Shown here: positions 12,101-20,228 of the stretch, piece by piece | How the letters are laid out: each line of letters begins with the position of its first letter | How positions within the stretch are numbered: the stretch's first letter is position 1 | NCBI RefSeq assembly: GCF_032854445.1 | Contig: NC_088307.1 | Span: 17,610,001-17,674,000 of the forward strand | Length of the DNA: 64,000 bases | Direction: 5' to 3' | From: Liolophura sinensis | Taxonomy: Eukaryota; Mollusca; Polyplacophora; Chitonida; Chitonidae | Notes under the pieces: model-generated | The model's input: the letters and a program-made list of their open reading frames with translations, nothing else | Database searches by the model: none | What the model was told of the DNA's origin: nothing | Position numbers and translations under genes: made by a program

Positions 12101-12647
12101 TCTTTTTGTTTGCATTTAATTTGCTAGATTTACATACCATTTAGTCAGGTAAGCTGAGAATGGAAATAAGAGATAAAAGATTCATGAAGCTGTTCGGAGC
12201 AATGATTTGATGCAAAGGTCTGGGCGTATTCCTATTACTGTAATTTTTCAACTAAGATGAGATTCAGGGCAGGAGGTATTTTTATGTGGACCCTAAATAC
12301 AAATGAATTTCTGTAACATGAGATTGAATGAACAAATTTGATGGTTTGCAGTATTGCAAAATGCATGTGCCTGCTTGTTAAATATGAATTTCTCTCAATA
12401 TAACATGGTATATTATTTTATTCAAATACTTTATATTTAGCTTTCATTAGTCTTAGAGTTCGTTGTGTCTTACCTTTTAGAAAATCCACAACTGGATGCT
12501 TGGATGGGAGCAAAACGTTGGGCGATGTCATCAACCCGCAGTCAAAACAGCATCAGTCGAGCAGAGTACCTGGAAAAAGGCGGAGAGTATCTGAAGGAAC
12601 ATGTTACGTCCAATAGGTTTATACCCACACCTGTGCTGACAGGCTGA
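76..12647 (+). CDS. ACTR5: ACTR5 (actin-related protein 5), C-terminal two thirds, 11 exons
   Basis: Actin-related protein 5 is a nuclear, non-polymerising actin-fold subunit of the INO80 chromatin-remodelling complex. Eleven exons (listed separately) splice in phase to 1,209 bases, 402 codons plus TGA. Vertebrate ACTR5 is about 600 residues, so about 200 N-terminal residues lie before the window. Exons 1 to 7 encode the charged, coiled-coil-like insertion characteristic of ARP5 ([58 protein letters not shown]). Exons 8 to 11 return to the actin fold: [10 protein letters not shown], then the nucleotide-site strand and loop [11 protein letters not shown] (actin SGGTTMYPG equivalent), FLAMRPF-like [12 protein letters not shown], the WMGAKRWA helix and the C-terminal GGEYLKEH. 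The stop lies inside the first unit of a 93-bp tandem array. The family call is from recognition of ARP5-specific segments, not a search; I am very sure of it. Confidence 0.95.
264..512 (+). repeat. V-SINE copy, tRNA-headed
   Basis: Diverged nearly full copy: tRNA-like head GGCCTCTGTGGCCAAG, V core GTTTCCCC...GCCCGGTTTC, and the ATAAGTGAAATATTCTTGAG tail; ends in (CAAA)n rather than (AATA)n. Confidence 0.7.
575..690 (+). repeat. V-SINE fragment (3' half)
   Basis: Lacks the head; V core and tail ATAAGTGAAATATTGTTGAG are recognisable, followed by CAGCATAAAAACAAATGG. Confidence 0.6.
879..1007 (+). CDS. ACTR5: ACTR5 visible exon 2
   Basis: Acceptor GTTGCCAG ends at 878, donor GTAAGG at 1008. 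43 codons, phase 0, reading [18 protein letters not shown] and on to EVPPEEPE, a helical charged stretch of the ARP5 insertion. A second GT nine bases downstream (1017) is also in frame and would add Val-Arg-Glu; the first matches the consensus better. Confidence 0.92.
1300..1508 (-). repeat. MITE-like family B copy, reverse orientation
   Basis: About 200 bp sharing TTTTCGCATATGAAAGAGCA, GCAATTTTTAATTTGATTTT, TTGGCCAGTTTCAGGGCTTC and the end TGCAGAATTACAGTAA with copies at 23035, 27729, 36043, 60165 and 62606. Sits in an ACTR5 intron. Confidence 0.6.
1776..1928 (+). CDS. ACTR5: ACTR5 visible exon 3
   Basis: Acceptor TTTGTACAG ends at 1775, donor GTGAAC at 1929. 51 codons, phase 0: [18 protein letters not shown] through to [10 protein letters not shown] later GT at 1952 would break the phase with the next exon, so the earlier donor is used. 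Confidence 0.9.
2190..2240 (+). repeat. V-SINE core fragment
   Basis: Only GGTCTGACAGCAACCTGCAG and CGTGGGTTTCCCGCAGGG remain; both ends are missing. Confidence 0.5.
2526..2609 (+). CDS. ACTR5: ACTR5 visible exon 4
   Basis: Acceptor TTGTATAG ends at 2525, donor GTTGGT at 2610. 28 codons, phase 0: [20 protein letters not shown] then QEVRQKRQ, the highly charged helix of the ARP5 insertion. Confidence 0.93.
2695..2822 (+). repeat. V-SINE fragment (3' half)
   Basis: CAGCAACCTGCGGATAGTGG, TGGGTTTCCCCCAG and a diverged tail (GGTATGGTATAAAACAACAA). No head. Confidence 0.6.
3069..3780 (+). repeat. Unclassified ~700-bp dispersed element, copy 1
   Basis: Begins with the hairpin CCTTACGAAGTAAGG and shares long segments with 48388-49110: GAAGTAAGGAGAGGTATT, CGATTTGCATATCA, AGTACATGGATTGCCAA, GTTGTGACAGTATAAT, AATGGCAAGATCTTAGC, ACTGCTCA(G/A)TCAGGC. 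A V-SINE 3' half (3512-3661) is inserted in it. The element ends directly before the polypyrimidine tract of ACTR5 exon 5. No coding capacity seen. Confidence 0.65.
3512..3661 (+). repeat. V-SINE fragment nested in the ~700-bp element
   Basis: From ATGCTGGCTTCCTCTCTGCC to AACACCAATCAGATAAATAA. The matching place in the second copy of the host element lacks it, so this insertion is younger. Confidence 0.75.
3797..3905 (+). CDS. ACTR5: ACTR5 visible exon 5
   Basis: Polypyrimidine tract and TTTTGTCAG end at 3796, donor GTACGT at 3906. Basic segment [20 protein letters not shown] followed by [16 protein letters not shown]. Ends one base into a codon; that Ser is completed by the next exon. The end of a ~700-bp dispersed repeat lies directly upstream of the acceptor tract. 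Confidence 0.92.
3998..4265 (+). repeat. Full-length V-SINE
   Basis: Complete: A-box-like TGGCTCAGTTGG (4008-4019), weak B box GTTTAAGTCC (4078-4087), V core CCCGGTTTCCTCCCACCATA, tail TGAAATATTCTTGAGTACGG and (AATA)n. Confidence 0.85.
4266..4656. other. Intronic stretch between two SINEs
   Basis: Contains a loose duplication around TTGGTACATGG (4338 and 4459) and a T-rich run of TTTTGTT/TTTTAG words from 4535. No gene seen. Confidence 0.4.
4657..4924 (-). repeat. Full-length V-SINE, reverse orientation
   Basis: Reads (TTTA)n, GATTGGTGTTTTACGCCGTA, the reverse V core, and ends AACCACGGAGGCCCC, the reverse of the tRNA-like head. Confidence 0.85.
5055..5365 (+). repeat. V-SINE with an internal triplication of the V core
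   Basis: Head GTGCCTGCGTGGCCTAG and B box GGTTCAAGTCC are present. At 5229-5281 the core word CGGTTTCCACA(G/A)GATCTGC is repeated three times, which lengthens the element. Ends in (AATA)n. Confidence 0.8.
5624..5700 (+). CDS. ACTR5: ACTR5 visible exon 6
   Basis: Acceptor CAATTAG ends at 5623, donor GTAAGT at 5701. Completes Ser and reads [20 protein letters not shown] then VYKKI. The FG-x-DWDVYK segment is characteristic of ARP5. Confidence 0.94.
5754..5773. repeat. (GT)n microsatellite
   Basis: About ten GT dinucleotides just after ACTR5 visible exon 6. Confidence 0.9.
6089..6183 (+). CDS. ACTR5: ACTR5 visible exon 7
   Basis: Acceptor TCCTTCAG ends at 6088, donor GTAAGT at 6184. Acidic [20 protein letters not shown] then [11 protein letters not shown]; ends two bases into a Lys codon. 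Confidence 0.93.
6225..6305 (-). repeat. MITE-like family A, one end
   Basis: Terminal CCCTAAATGACCTCAAAA followed by GCAAATAAATGTCATGAGAT, matching the reverse of the complete copy at 62961-63174. The other end is not found. Confidence 0.55.
6950..7385. repeat. 19-bp tandem array (TTTTCTCTGGCCACATTAG)
   Basis: About 15 good units between 7096 and 7385, with CACAGTAG and TGAACACAG variants. Degenerate relatives (TTTTTCACTGACTCCCATG) extend left to about 6950. Lies in an ACTR5 intron. Confidence 0.85.
7662..7745 (+). CDS. ACTR5: ACTR5 visible exon 8
   Basis: Acceptor TTGTTGTAG ends at 7661, donor GTCAGA at 7746. Reads [20 protein letters not shown] then HVAVEKIR, the return from the insertion into the actin fold. 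Ends two bases into the Arg codon. Confidence 0.92.
8161..8238 (+). repeat. Solo terminal repeat next to the long-TIR element
   Basis: Closely similar, in direct orientation, to 9497-9574 (shared words GTGAACTTGC, GCCAAAATTTGC, CGAGACCCCTG, GCCGATTG). Its last ~57 bases form an inverted repeat with the adjoining 8239-8295. It therefore looks like an extra end of the same element. Confidence 0.65.
8917..8961. repeat. 15-bp triplication (AGGCCTGTGACGCAT)
   Basis: Three units; the last reads AGGCCTGTGACGTCA, creating a palindromic CRE-like TGACGTCA. Confidence 0.85.
8988..9007. repeat. (TA)n microsatellite
   Basis: About ten TA units inside the long-TIR element. Confidence 0.9.
10315..10640 (+). 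repeat. Second-family SINE (AAATTGTTAAGTACGAC tail)
   Basis: Lacks the first part of the tRNA-like head but keeps GGGTCAATCCTGGATATGC, AAAGAGGATGTTGTAACTTT, AGTCGTCTCAGTGAAGCAGC and the tail GAAAAATTGTTAAGTACGAC. Same family as 16657, 50563 and 59003. Confidence 0.75.
10887..11004 (+). CDS. ACTR5: ACTR5 visible exon 9
   Basis: Acceptor GTTATCAG ends at 10886, donor GTAAGG at 11005. Completes Arg and reads [20 protein letters not shown] then [19 protein letters not shown], equivalent to the actin PE.LF.P...G segment. Confidence 0.95.
11317..11500. repeat. 30-bp tandem array (TATGTTGCCATGGACGTTAC...)
   Basis: Six units, each with CCATGG except the last (CCGTGG), and ending ATCTGCCGTA. The 30-bp period keeps frames open on both strands. 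ACTR5 intron between visible exons 9 and 10. Confidence 0.9.
11928..12039 (+). CDS. ACTR5: ACTR5 visible exon 10
   Basis: Acceptor TATTTCAG ends at 11927, donor GTATGT at 12040. Reads [20 protein letters not shown] then [17 protein letters not shown]. The TGG-x4-PGF loop corresponds to the adenosine-binding loop of actins. Ends one base into a codon. Confidence 0.95.
12040..12480. other. ACTR5 last intron
   Basis: Unique AT-rich sequence with no repeat or gene recognised. Confidence 0.6.
12481..12647 (+). CDS. ACTR5: ACTR5 last coding exon, with stop codon
   Basis: Acceptor CTTTTAG ends at 12480. Completes Lys and reads [20 protein letters not shown], then [17 protein letters not shown] and ends [13 protein letters not shown] at 12645-12647. 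The region from about GGEYLKEH onward, plus about 30 bases of 3' UTR, is the unit of the 93-bp array that follows. The final ~10 residues after the conserved YLKEH are not recognisable from the family. Confidence 0.93.
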
Positions 12648-14110
12648 GGTTGTGGTCACTGTGATGGACATGGGGGAAAATACCTGAAGGAACACATCAC
12701 ATCCAATAGGTTTATACCCACACCTGTGCTGACAGGCTGAGGTTGTGGTCACTGTGATGAACATGGGGGAAAATACCTGAAGGAACACATCACATCCAAT
12801 AGGTTTATACCCACACCTGTGCTGACAGGCTGAGGTTGTGGTCACTGATGGACATGGAGGAAAATACCTGAAGGAACACGTCACGTCCAATAGGTTTATA
12901 CCCACACGTGTGCTGACAGGCTGAGGTTGTGGTCACAGCGATGGACTTGGGGAAAATACTTGAAGGAACACGTCACATCCAATAGTTTTATACCCACACC
13001 TGTGCTGACAGGCTGAGGTTGTGGTCATTGTGATGAACATGGGGGAAAATACCAGAAGGAACACCTCACGTCCAATAGGTTTATACTCACACCTGTACGA
13101 ACAGGCTGAGGTTGTGGTCATTGTGATGGACATGGGGGAAAATACCTGAAGGAACATGTCACGTCCAATAGCTTTATACCCACACCTGTGCTGACAGGGT
13201 GAGGTTATGGTCACAGTGATGGACATGGGGGAAAATACCTGAAGGAACACGTCACATCCAATAGTTTTATGCCCACACCTGTGCTGACAGGCTGAGGTTG
13301 TGGTCACTGTGATGAACATGGGGGAAAATACCTGAAGGAACACGTCACATCCAATAGTTTTATATCCACACCTGTGCTGACAGGCTGAAGTTATGGTCAC
13401 TGTGATGAACATGGGGGAAAATACCTGAAGGAACACGTCGCGTCCAATAGGTTTATACCCACACCTATACGAACAGGCTGAGGTTGTGGTCATTGTGATG
13501 GACATGGGGGAAAATACCTGAAGGAACACGTCACATCCAGTAGGTTTATACCCACACGTGTGCTGACAGGGTGAGGTTGTGGTCACTGTGATGAACATGG
13601 GGGAAAATACCTGAAGGAACACGTCGCGTCCAATAGGTTTATACCCACACCTATACGAACAGGCTGAGGTTGTGGTCATTGTGATGGACATGGGGGAAAA
13701 TACCTGAAGGAACACGTCACATCCAATAGGTTTATACCCACACGTGTGCTGACAGGCTGAGGTTATGGTCACTGTGATGAACATGGGGGAAAATACCTGA
13801 AGGAACACTTCACTCCCAATGGGTTTATACCCACACCTGTGCTGACAGGGTGAGGTTGTGGTCACTGTGATGAACATGGGGGAAAATACCTGAAGGAACA
13901 CTTCACTCCCAATGGGTTTATACCCACACCTGTGCTGACAGGGTGAGGTTGTGGTCACAGTGATGGACATGGGGGAAAATACCTGAAGGAACACTTCACT
14001 CCCAATGGGTTTATACCCACACCTGTGCTGACAGGGTGAGGTTGTGGTCACAGTGATGGACATGGGGGAAAATACCTGAAGGAACACTTCACTCCCAATG
14101 GGTTTATACA
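12560..14110 (+). repeat. 93-bp tandem array derived from the ACTR5 last exon (about 17 units)
   Basis: The landmark CTGAAGGAACA recurs about every 93 bp from 12591 to about 14078, giving 17 units with the genuine coding exon as unit one. Each unit holds GG-K-YLKEH, about 12 further codons, an in-frame TGA and about 33 bases of UTR-like sequence (GAGGTTGTGGTCACTGTGATG...). Units differ by scattered substitutions and a few small deletions. A variant with ACGAACAGG in place of TGCTGACAGG appears near 13092, 13465 and 13655. The last three or four units share TTCACTCCCAATGGG. The final unit is broken off after GGTTTATAC and is followed by unique sequence. Confidence 0.93.
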
Positions 14111-15105
14111 GCTGAGAAGCTTCGTCTATAAATCATTCTCGCTATTCCAGAGGTCGTCCAATCATCCCTTCATTTCTTCAGGGTTGGCCGAGGTCTTTGG
14201 CAGGTAATTTGAGTCAGAGCATGCTAAAGTAAGGAGCCGCAGTGATCAGTGAGAGCATCCTTCTATAGTACGTGTATGTCACACTCTATGAACATATCAA
14301 TTCCTGCATGTAAAACAACATTTGCTTGAAGATTTTTGTTCTGAGAGATATTTGTGCACGACACTGTCAGTGAAGACTGAAGTGTAAATGGATCAAACTA
14401 CCAGCAGTGGTCGATTCAGTGAAGGGGCGTCCTGCAGTCATTGATGTTAAAAAGATGCTGTATCCTAAACTGAGCCTTAAAAATGTAATATTTATTACAA
14501 CTGGGCACCGTCAAAGTTTATACTTTGTTATAGTGTTCCACGCCACTTTCAAATTTATTTGTGGTAGTTTCACATTGGTGCATGTTGGTCAGTGCTAGTC
14601 CCAATGCTGACCCAGCATTTATAGTGCTACCCAGACTGTACTTGTCTGAAACCCTCACCATCCAACCCAGACTCGAAGCCCAGGGGTCAGTTTTATGAAG
14701 CATACATGGTGTTAAGTAACCCTTAGCTAAGTGCACTTCATACAAAATAGGTCATCATGGTAGTCCAGGGTTCACTTAGCTAGACAACCTTCAAGAAATT
14801 GGCACCTGATTCCTACTGTATGCTATGAAGACTCTCACGTTTGAAGTCCCAGATACAAAAGTGCAGTGGCACAACTTGACTTTAAAAGTCGGAATTTGCA
14901 TCAAAACCCTTTGTCTTTCGCAGACACACCCACAAAAAATGAGTATTGTACAATTAGCTGTCCACACCATTACTGTCATTGGTTTTATTTAGAAAATTTT
15001 GTATGCGCATGTCATGTGTGCAAATACATGCAGTAAAGAACAGTTGATAAAGTACTTCTGTTGTGTGTTACTGTGTATATTTAAGTCATAAAACACCAGG
15101 CAGTT
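14111..15105. other. Intergenic stretch after the 93-bp array
   Basis: Nothing recognisable. After the last broken array unit the register continues open for about 30 codons (to a TAA near 14202), which could be the remnant of an older end of the ACTR5 exon; that is only a suggestion. Confidence 0.4.
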
Positions 15106-15110
15106 TTATG

Positions 15111-15171
15111 GGGAGCAGGGATGGTGAGCAGGGATGGTGAGTAGGGATGGTGAGCAGGGATGGGGAGGATC
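15111..15171. repeat. 13-bp tandem repeat (GGGATGGTGAGCA)
   Basis: Between four and five units with single-base variants. Confidence 0.85.
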
Positions 15172-15225
15172 CATGGCCTTGCGGATACCGTGCTTGCACA
15201 TGCAACGGACGAGGAATCTGTCACC

Positions 15226-15385
15226 TATGCAATGGTTGTGATTGCTGGCTTCCTCTCCGATCGTATGTAGGAAGGTCTGCCAGCAATCTGTGTACAGTTT
15301 TGGATATTCACTGGGCACTGCCCGGTATCCTCCCACCATGGCCGCTGTCATAAAACTCCAACAAATAAATTTATAAATAATGAAG
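15226..15385 (+). repeat. V-SINE fragment
   Basis: GCTGGCTTCCTCTCCGATCG, GGAAGGTCTGCCAGCAATCT, CCCGGTATCCTCCCACCATG and a shortened tail that ends in AAATAAAT-type repeats. Confidence 0.7.
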
Positions 15386-15435
15386 TAATTTGTTTATTTA
15401 GTTAAAAAAACTCCAGCGAATCCACAGATCATTGG

Positions 15436-15725
15436 GACCGCTTCAGTGGCCTCATGATTAGAAAGTCTACCTCAAAGTTGGGAGACCCAGGATCAAACCC
15501 TGGTCAGGTCTTACCATGTTTAACCATGGTCGCTTTTTCTGCCTGATTTTGTGCCCAGAAGGGACAGTTTGGCAGGGTGTCAGTATGTGACAGGGTGGGG
15601 TGTCATGTCTGGTGGTGTCAGCATGATACTTCAGTAGCGGCAGCCCAAGTAGACACCGTATATGTACATGTACCCAATGACTCCTTCTCGTATGAGGTCA
15701 TAAAACCCCAAGCATTCATTCATTG
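15436..15725 (+). repeat. Third-family SINE (CAGTGGCCT head)
   Basis: tRNA-like head GCTTCAGTGGCCTCATGATT with a B-box-like GGATCAAACCC, then GGGACAGTTTGGCAGGGTGT and GGGGTGTCATGTCTGGTG. A second copy is at 56136. Its 3' end resembles that of the second family. Confidence 0.7.
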
Positions 15726-15967
15726 GCCCACTGTTTTGTCTCATTTGTTAGGTGTTCATAGCTATTATTAAATTTTATGTTGTAATGACAGTTCAAGTTC
15801 TTGCCTCGGTGCAGTGGAACCCCAACATTTGAGTCGTGTAACATTAGTTTTTCTCTTCTTGAATCGCAGATGCATCTCAAGGTCACCATTATACATTGTA
15901 CAGGCCTTCATAGTGAGTAAAGACATGGACATTTTGGAGTTCGGTATTATTGCAAGACAAAAATATT

Positions 15968-16226
15968 TTCATTTATCTATTTATTTATTTGATTGGTATT
16001 TTACCCTGAACTCAAGAATGTTTCACTTATACGACGGCGGCCAGCATTATGGTGGGTGGAAACCGGGCAAGACCCGGAGGAAATCCACGACCATCCGCAG
16101 GCTGCTGGCGGACCTTCCCACATACGGCCGGAGAGGAAGCCAGCATGAGCTAGACTTGAACTCAGAGCGACCACATTGGTGAGAGACTCCAGGGTCATTA
16201 CGCTGTGCTAGCGCGCTAACCAACTG
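15968..16226 (-). repeat. Full-length V-SINE, reverse orientation
   Basis: From (TTTA)n and GATTGGTATTTTACCCTGAA through the reverse core to GCTAACCAACTGCAT; the outermost head bases are lost. Confidence 0.82.
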
Positions 16227-16656
16227 CATTCTTTTTCATAATGTGGGTTTTACACTGTACTGAAGAATATATCACACACATGGTGAGGGTACAGGTTTGT
16301 ATATTTGTTTGGAAGTAGAAGGGTTTTATCTGTGCTGAGTTACTCAGTACTGAAATCATTTCCCAGATTTTGGGTTTTAACATTCCAGAGTAGAATACTT
16401 CATTGTCATACATTACAGTGGTCAGATTTATCTGGAAAAGATACCAAGAAGAGCTTTGGTATACAGGCCATGTAGCCAATACCTTTTAACATACAATAAA
16501 TCTTCATAGTCACCTGTAATTTCATGGGATTTTCCACCAACCAATCACCATATTTTGTGATTTGTATGGTTTTGTGATGACATACTAGTAACTTCTTCAA
16601 CTAATCACTCTTCAGTTCTGTACCAGTTGTCCAACAGGGTTATTTATAATAATATT

Positions 16657-16922
16657 GACCTTAAATGAGGAAGTTGTAACTTTCTCACTTGGTGTTCAGC
16701 ATGGAGGGGATAGTGCAATGACTGGTTAACCTGTATCAGGGCGGGATGGCTTACTTGCCTTTGGTAAGGTGCTTTAGTGAAGTAGCACTAGATAAAAGAG
16801 TGGTGGAAATCCATCCTGCAACGTGGAGGCACATTACCTGCACTCTAAGGATTCCATCGTCGTCATAGGACTGAAAAATTGTTACGTACGACATTAAACC
16901 CCAAACACTCACTCACTCACTC
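16657..16922 (+). repeat. Second-family SINE, head missing
   Basis: GAGGAAGTTGTAACTTTCTC, GTGTTCAGCATGGA, AAAAATTGTTACGTACGACA and a (CACT)n end. Confidence 0.75.
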
Positions 16923-17073
16923 ATTATGATCATATTGGCTGGTGAAAACTTGAAATTTTAGGCAATTTTTACTGTACATGTTGGTGTATTGTCAACTATA
17001 CTGAACATTGGTTTTATCACATGGCCATATAGCTATAACAGTTGCAAGTGTGAATATAGCTCAAACAAAATTT

Positions 17074-17333
17074 GGGGCCTCCGTGGCTCAGTTGGTTAGC
17101 GCGCTAGCGCAGCATAATAACTCAGGAGCCTCTCATCAATGCGGTCGCTGTGAGTTCAACTCCAACTCAAGCTTGCTTCTTCTCCGGCTATATGTGGGTA
17201 GGTCTTCCAGCAACCTGCGGATGGTCGTGGGTTTCCTCCGGGCTCTGCCTGGTTTCCTCCCACCAAAATGCTAGCTGCGGTCGTGTAAGTGAAATATTCT
17301 TGAGTACGGTGTAAAAACACCAATCAAATCAAA
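17074..17333 (+). repeat. Full-length V-SINE
   Basis: Best-preserved head: GGGGCCTCCGTGGCTCAGTT with A box at 17084-17095 and B box GTTCAACTCC at 17154-17163. Tail ends in ATCAAATCAAAT. Confidence 0.87.
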
Positions 17334-18072
17334 TAATTCATAATATATTTCCGATAATAAAGGCCTTGACCAATGGAAAATTGCACAGGTAACTGGATAT
17401 CGAAAATCTACAAAAAAAGATGAAAAGACAGTCAGTTGGGGGACTGCCTTTTTGTATGTAGAAGAAATGTTTCTAAAAAAATAAAGTTTCCAATTTTGCA
17501 ATCTTAGAGAGTGTTTTTTGCTTTCCAGTAAAAAGGCCTAGCCTATGTAAATGAACATCCAAAGTACATTTGTTGCAGAAATATAATTTAATACTGCATG
17601 GAAACATCATAACTAAAAGTGTTTTAAAACGCTGACTTACATCACATCAGAAAGTAATACTGTACAGAAACCAATAATACCCAGTGTTTCTGTTAAAGCA
17701 CTTTGCATCACAGATATGGATATTTGCACTCCTAAATATTTCCAACAAACAATATCAATATATCACTGTGCCCAATATATTTAACATTATGTTCACATGT
17801 ATAAATCAAGTAGATAATGGACGGATACAAACCAAGCTATATACAACTAGATTTACCAGATATATTAACTAACACGTTTCTGTTCAACATGACATATAAA
17901 CTCAAACTTCCCACATCGTACTATGTAAAATACCTATAAAAATTTACATTTTGTACGTCATTAACGAAAAGTAAATAAAAAAAATCATAAGAAAAAAAAA
18001 AAAAAAAGGTTTAGAGTTTATGATTTACTTTTCTTCCCATTTCTAGGAAGTTCACAGTATCTGCCTTAAAAC
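17334..18072. other. Downstream of the unrecognised gene (its 3' flank or UTR)
   Basis: AT-rich; an A run at 17994-18007. I see no convincing AATAAA on the - strand near the stop; an ATTAAA variant at 17592-17587 is possible. The 3' end of the transcript is not placed. Confidence 0.35.
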
Positions 18073-18205
18073 TTCACCTGAAAAAGTACATTTTTTTTGA
18101 GGTAAATAAATAACATGGTAAAAGAAAAACCTCAAAACATCATTTCAAATTCAACAGAACACTCAGAATCAGGAAAAATGTGTAATGTAGTCTTGGACCA
18201 TATTT
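18073..18205 (-). repeat. MITE-like family A fragment
   Basis: GAGGTAAATAAATAACATGG, AAACCTCAAAACATC and CAGAATCAGGAAAAATG match the reverse of the 62961 copy, in the same order. Lies in the 3' flank of the unrecognised gene. Confidence 0.5.
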
Positions 18206-18306
18206 GAAGCCAAATACAGTTTATACAGAAAATACAGAAAGTTTCAACAACAAAGAAATAACCAGTCTAAATAGCTTACAGTCACCAGTCTAAATACACC
18301 TGATCG

Positions 18307-20228
18307 TTAATTTATGTAAGATGGATGTCCTTCTGCTGGTTTGGTGACTGTTTTCTGCCCTGAGGCTCTGTCTGATGTCTCAGTATACATAGGTGTCACA
18401 TGACCTATATCACTGTCGTCTGCTCCTCCAGTTGCAACTGATGGTGTCTGAGGTACACTTACACTGACCTCTACACCACCAGACTGATGAGCGGAAGGCT
18501 CTTGGCCTCCTTCAATTACTTTCTCCTCTGGTTTTAGCTCATCTGTACAATTTTGGTTATTGCTGTTAGCATCGTCGGTAATCTGCATGGCTGATTCTTG
18601 CCCTGAATCTTGGCCCACTGATGTGATGTCTGTTGGTGAAGGTGAAGCGTTTTCTGCCGTCATCTTGTCATCGATGACATACGCCCCATCTGCAAGATTT
18701 CTCTCCAAACTGTCTGTTGCTCCCTGACCTACTGCAGTGCTCAAAGCCCTCTCAGCAGCACCACCATCATTTTGGCTGCTAAGATCTTCTGACACCATCA
18801 TGGCTTCCCTTAACTGCTGAGTCATATTCCCATCCTGGACATTCCTTGCCAGACCATCAGTCGGCTCAACACTTTCCACATCAGCAGTCTCCCTAACACC
18901 TTCACCTACAAGACTTAATCCTATCCCTTCAGCCTCTGTATCTCCAACAAGGTGGTTCTCAGGCTCTCTTGGTACAGAAGTTTTGGGGTCTAATTCCACA
19001 CTAGGGTCATCAATGGGGTCTGCTTCTGTGTCAGCATCTCTGACATCACCTGTAATTGAGTTCATTTCTACGTCAGCCTCACTAAATTCATCATCATCCT
19101 CTTCATCCATAATGCAGCCTCCGGCCATCGACTCTTCATCGTCCTGGGGCGCGTCCTCCTCACAGTTTTCTCCCGTGTACAGGACACCAGCAATGTCCAA
19201 AGGTGTGTCAAGGCCTTCTGGGGAGAAGCGGCGATCCCGGTCAGTCAGGTAGGTGGAGGAGCGTCCGTCAGTTTCTGGAGGACAGGTGGGGTACTCATCA
19301 AAAAACTCGCCACATGCGTTTGAGAAATTCTGGTTGCTCTTGGCATTGTTGGAATGTTCCTGGCTATGATCTCCACAGTTATCTTCCCTTGACTGATCTC
19401 TGTCCTGTTCCATGTCAATGTCTACCTGAGCAGAAATACGTTTCAGCGGGGACTCACTACCACCCTCATCTTCCGTTTCGCGATTTGTGGAGAAGCCGCT
19501 GACAAATTGGTGACTGTCAAAGAGATTTTTTGGCGGGGAAGCTGAAATACTGACATCATCGTCCGCGGATTCTTCTCCTTCCTCGAACACGGGTGCCATG
19601 GTAAAAGAGTCCCGAGACTTGCCCGAAAACCGTCTCACCAATTGAGAGCCGTCGATGTCCTTGGGCTCAGGCGAAGGCGGAGGAGGACCTGGTGACTCAC
19701 GGGAGCTCTTATGGGCCAGTTTGGTCTTCACAAAGGAGGGGTCGGACAGTCGGCTGCTGACTTCCGACTGCGGGATGGAAGTTAGCCGAGACTTCTCCGA
19801 GCATGCGTCAAAGCCAACAGCAGTGGAGTTGAGAGTTTCTGGGGTCATTGGTAGCAGCTCGCTTGCTTGGGTTTCAGCACGCGAGGTGCTGAAGCTGTTC
19901 TCTACAACGTCTGTTGGCCAGGCGTCCACGGATGACACTGGTGATGACCTATTTGATGCTGCCAGCCCCTGGAGTTCTTTGGCTAAACCATAGCGCTTTG
20001 ACAACGGAGTCTGCTCAGTTTCATTGACTGCTTCTTGGTCTTGTTCCAGGACAGTCGCAAGTGGGGTCACTGTGGGCACAGGGGATAGAGAAGACATCTC
20101 AGCAGGACCACTCTGTGGACTGCTCGGTGGCTGTGGCGGAACTTCCTTGTGAAACAACACACCTTGTCTGGTGCCAGAGCTCTTCTTGATGCTGCGCGGA
20201 GAAATAGGTGAAGCTTTACGGATAACAC
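18307..20228 (-). CDS. Unrecognised gene, large terminal exon with stop
   Basis: Acceptor TGTATATAG before 20228, stop TAA at 18309-18307, 640 codons. It begins VIRKASPISPRSIKKSSGTR and is dominated by Ser, Pro, Asp and Glu, with acidic blocks around 19080-19165. Low-complexity, no cysteine pattern, no recognisable domain; looks intrinsically disordered. GC content is clearly higher than the flanking introns. It ends TKPAEGHPSYIN. Confidence 0.9.

Noticed and set aside
12531-14087. Long open frames on the - strand (384 and 124 codons)
   Set aside because: They are the reverse of the 93-bp array, open only because the period is a multiple of three; the repeated peptide mirrors the ACTR5 exon on the other strand.
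17074-17163. tRNA gene
   Set aside because: A and B boxes are present but the cloverleaf pairing and an anticodon arm are not; it is the head of a V-SINE. The same applies to the heads at 56136 and 59003.
18475-18500. Hammerhead-ribozyme-like CTGATGAG
   Set aside because: Lies in a coding exon and has no matching GAAA core or stems; the other CTGATGA sites near 37793 and 51366 also fail.
18983-19993. Open frames on the + strand
   Set aside because: Antisense shadows of the 640-codon terminal exon of the unrecognised gene, whose frame is supported by splice phases.
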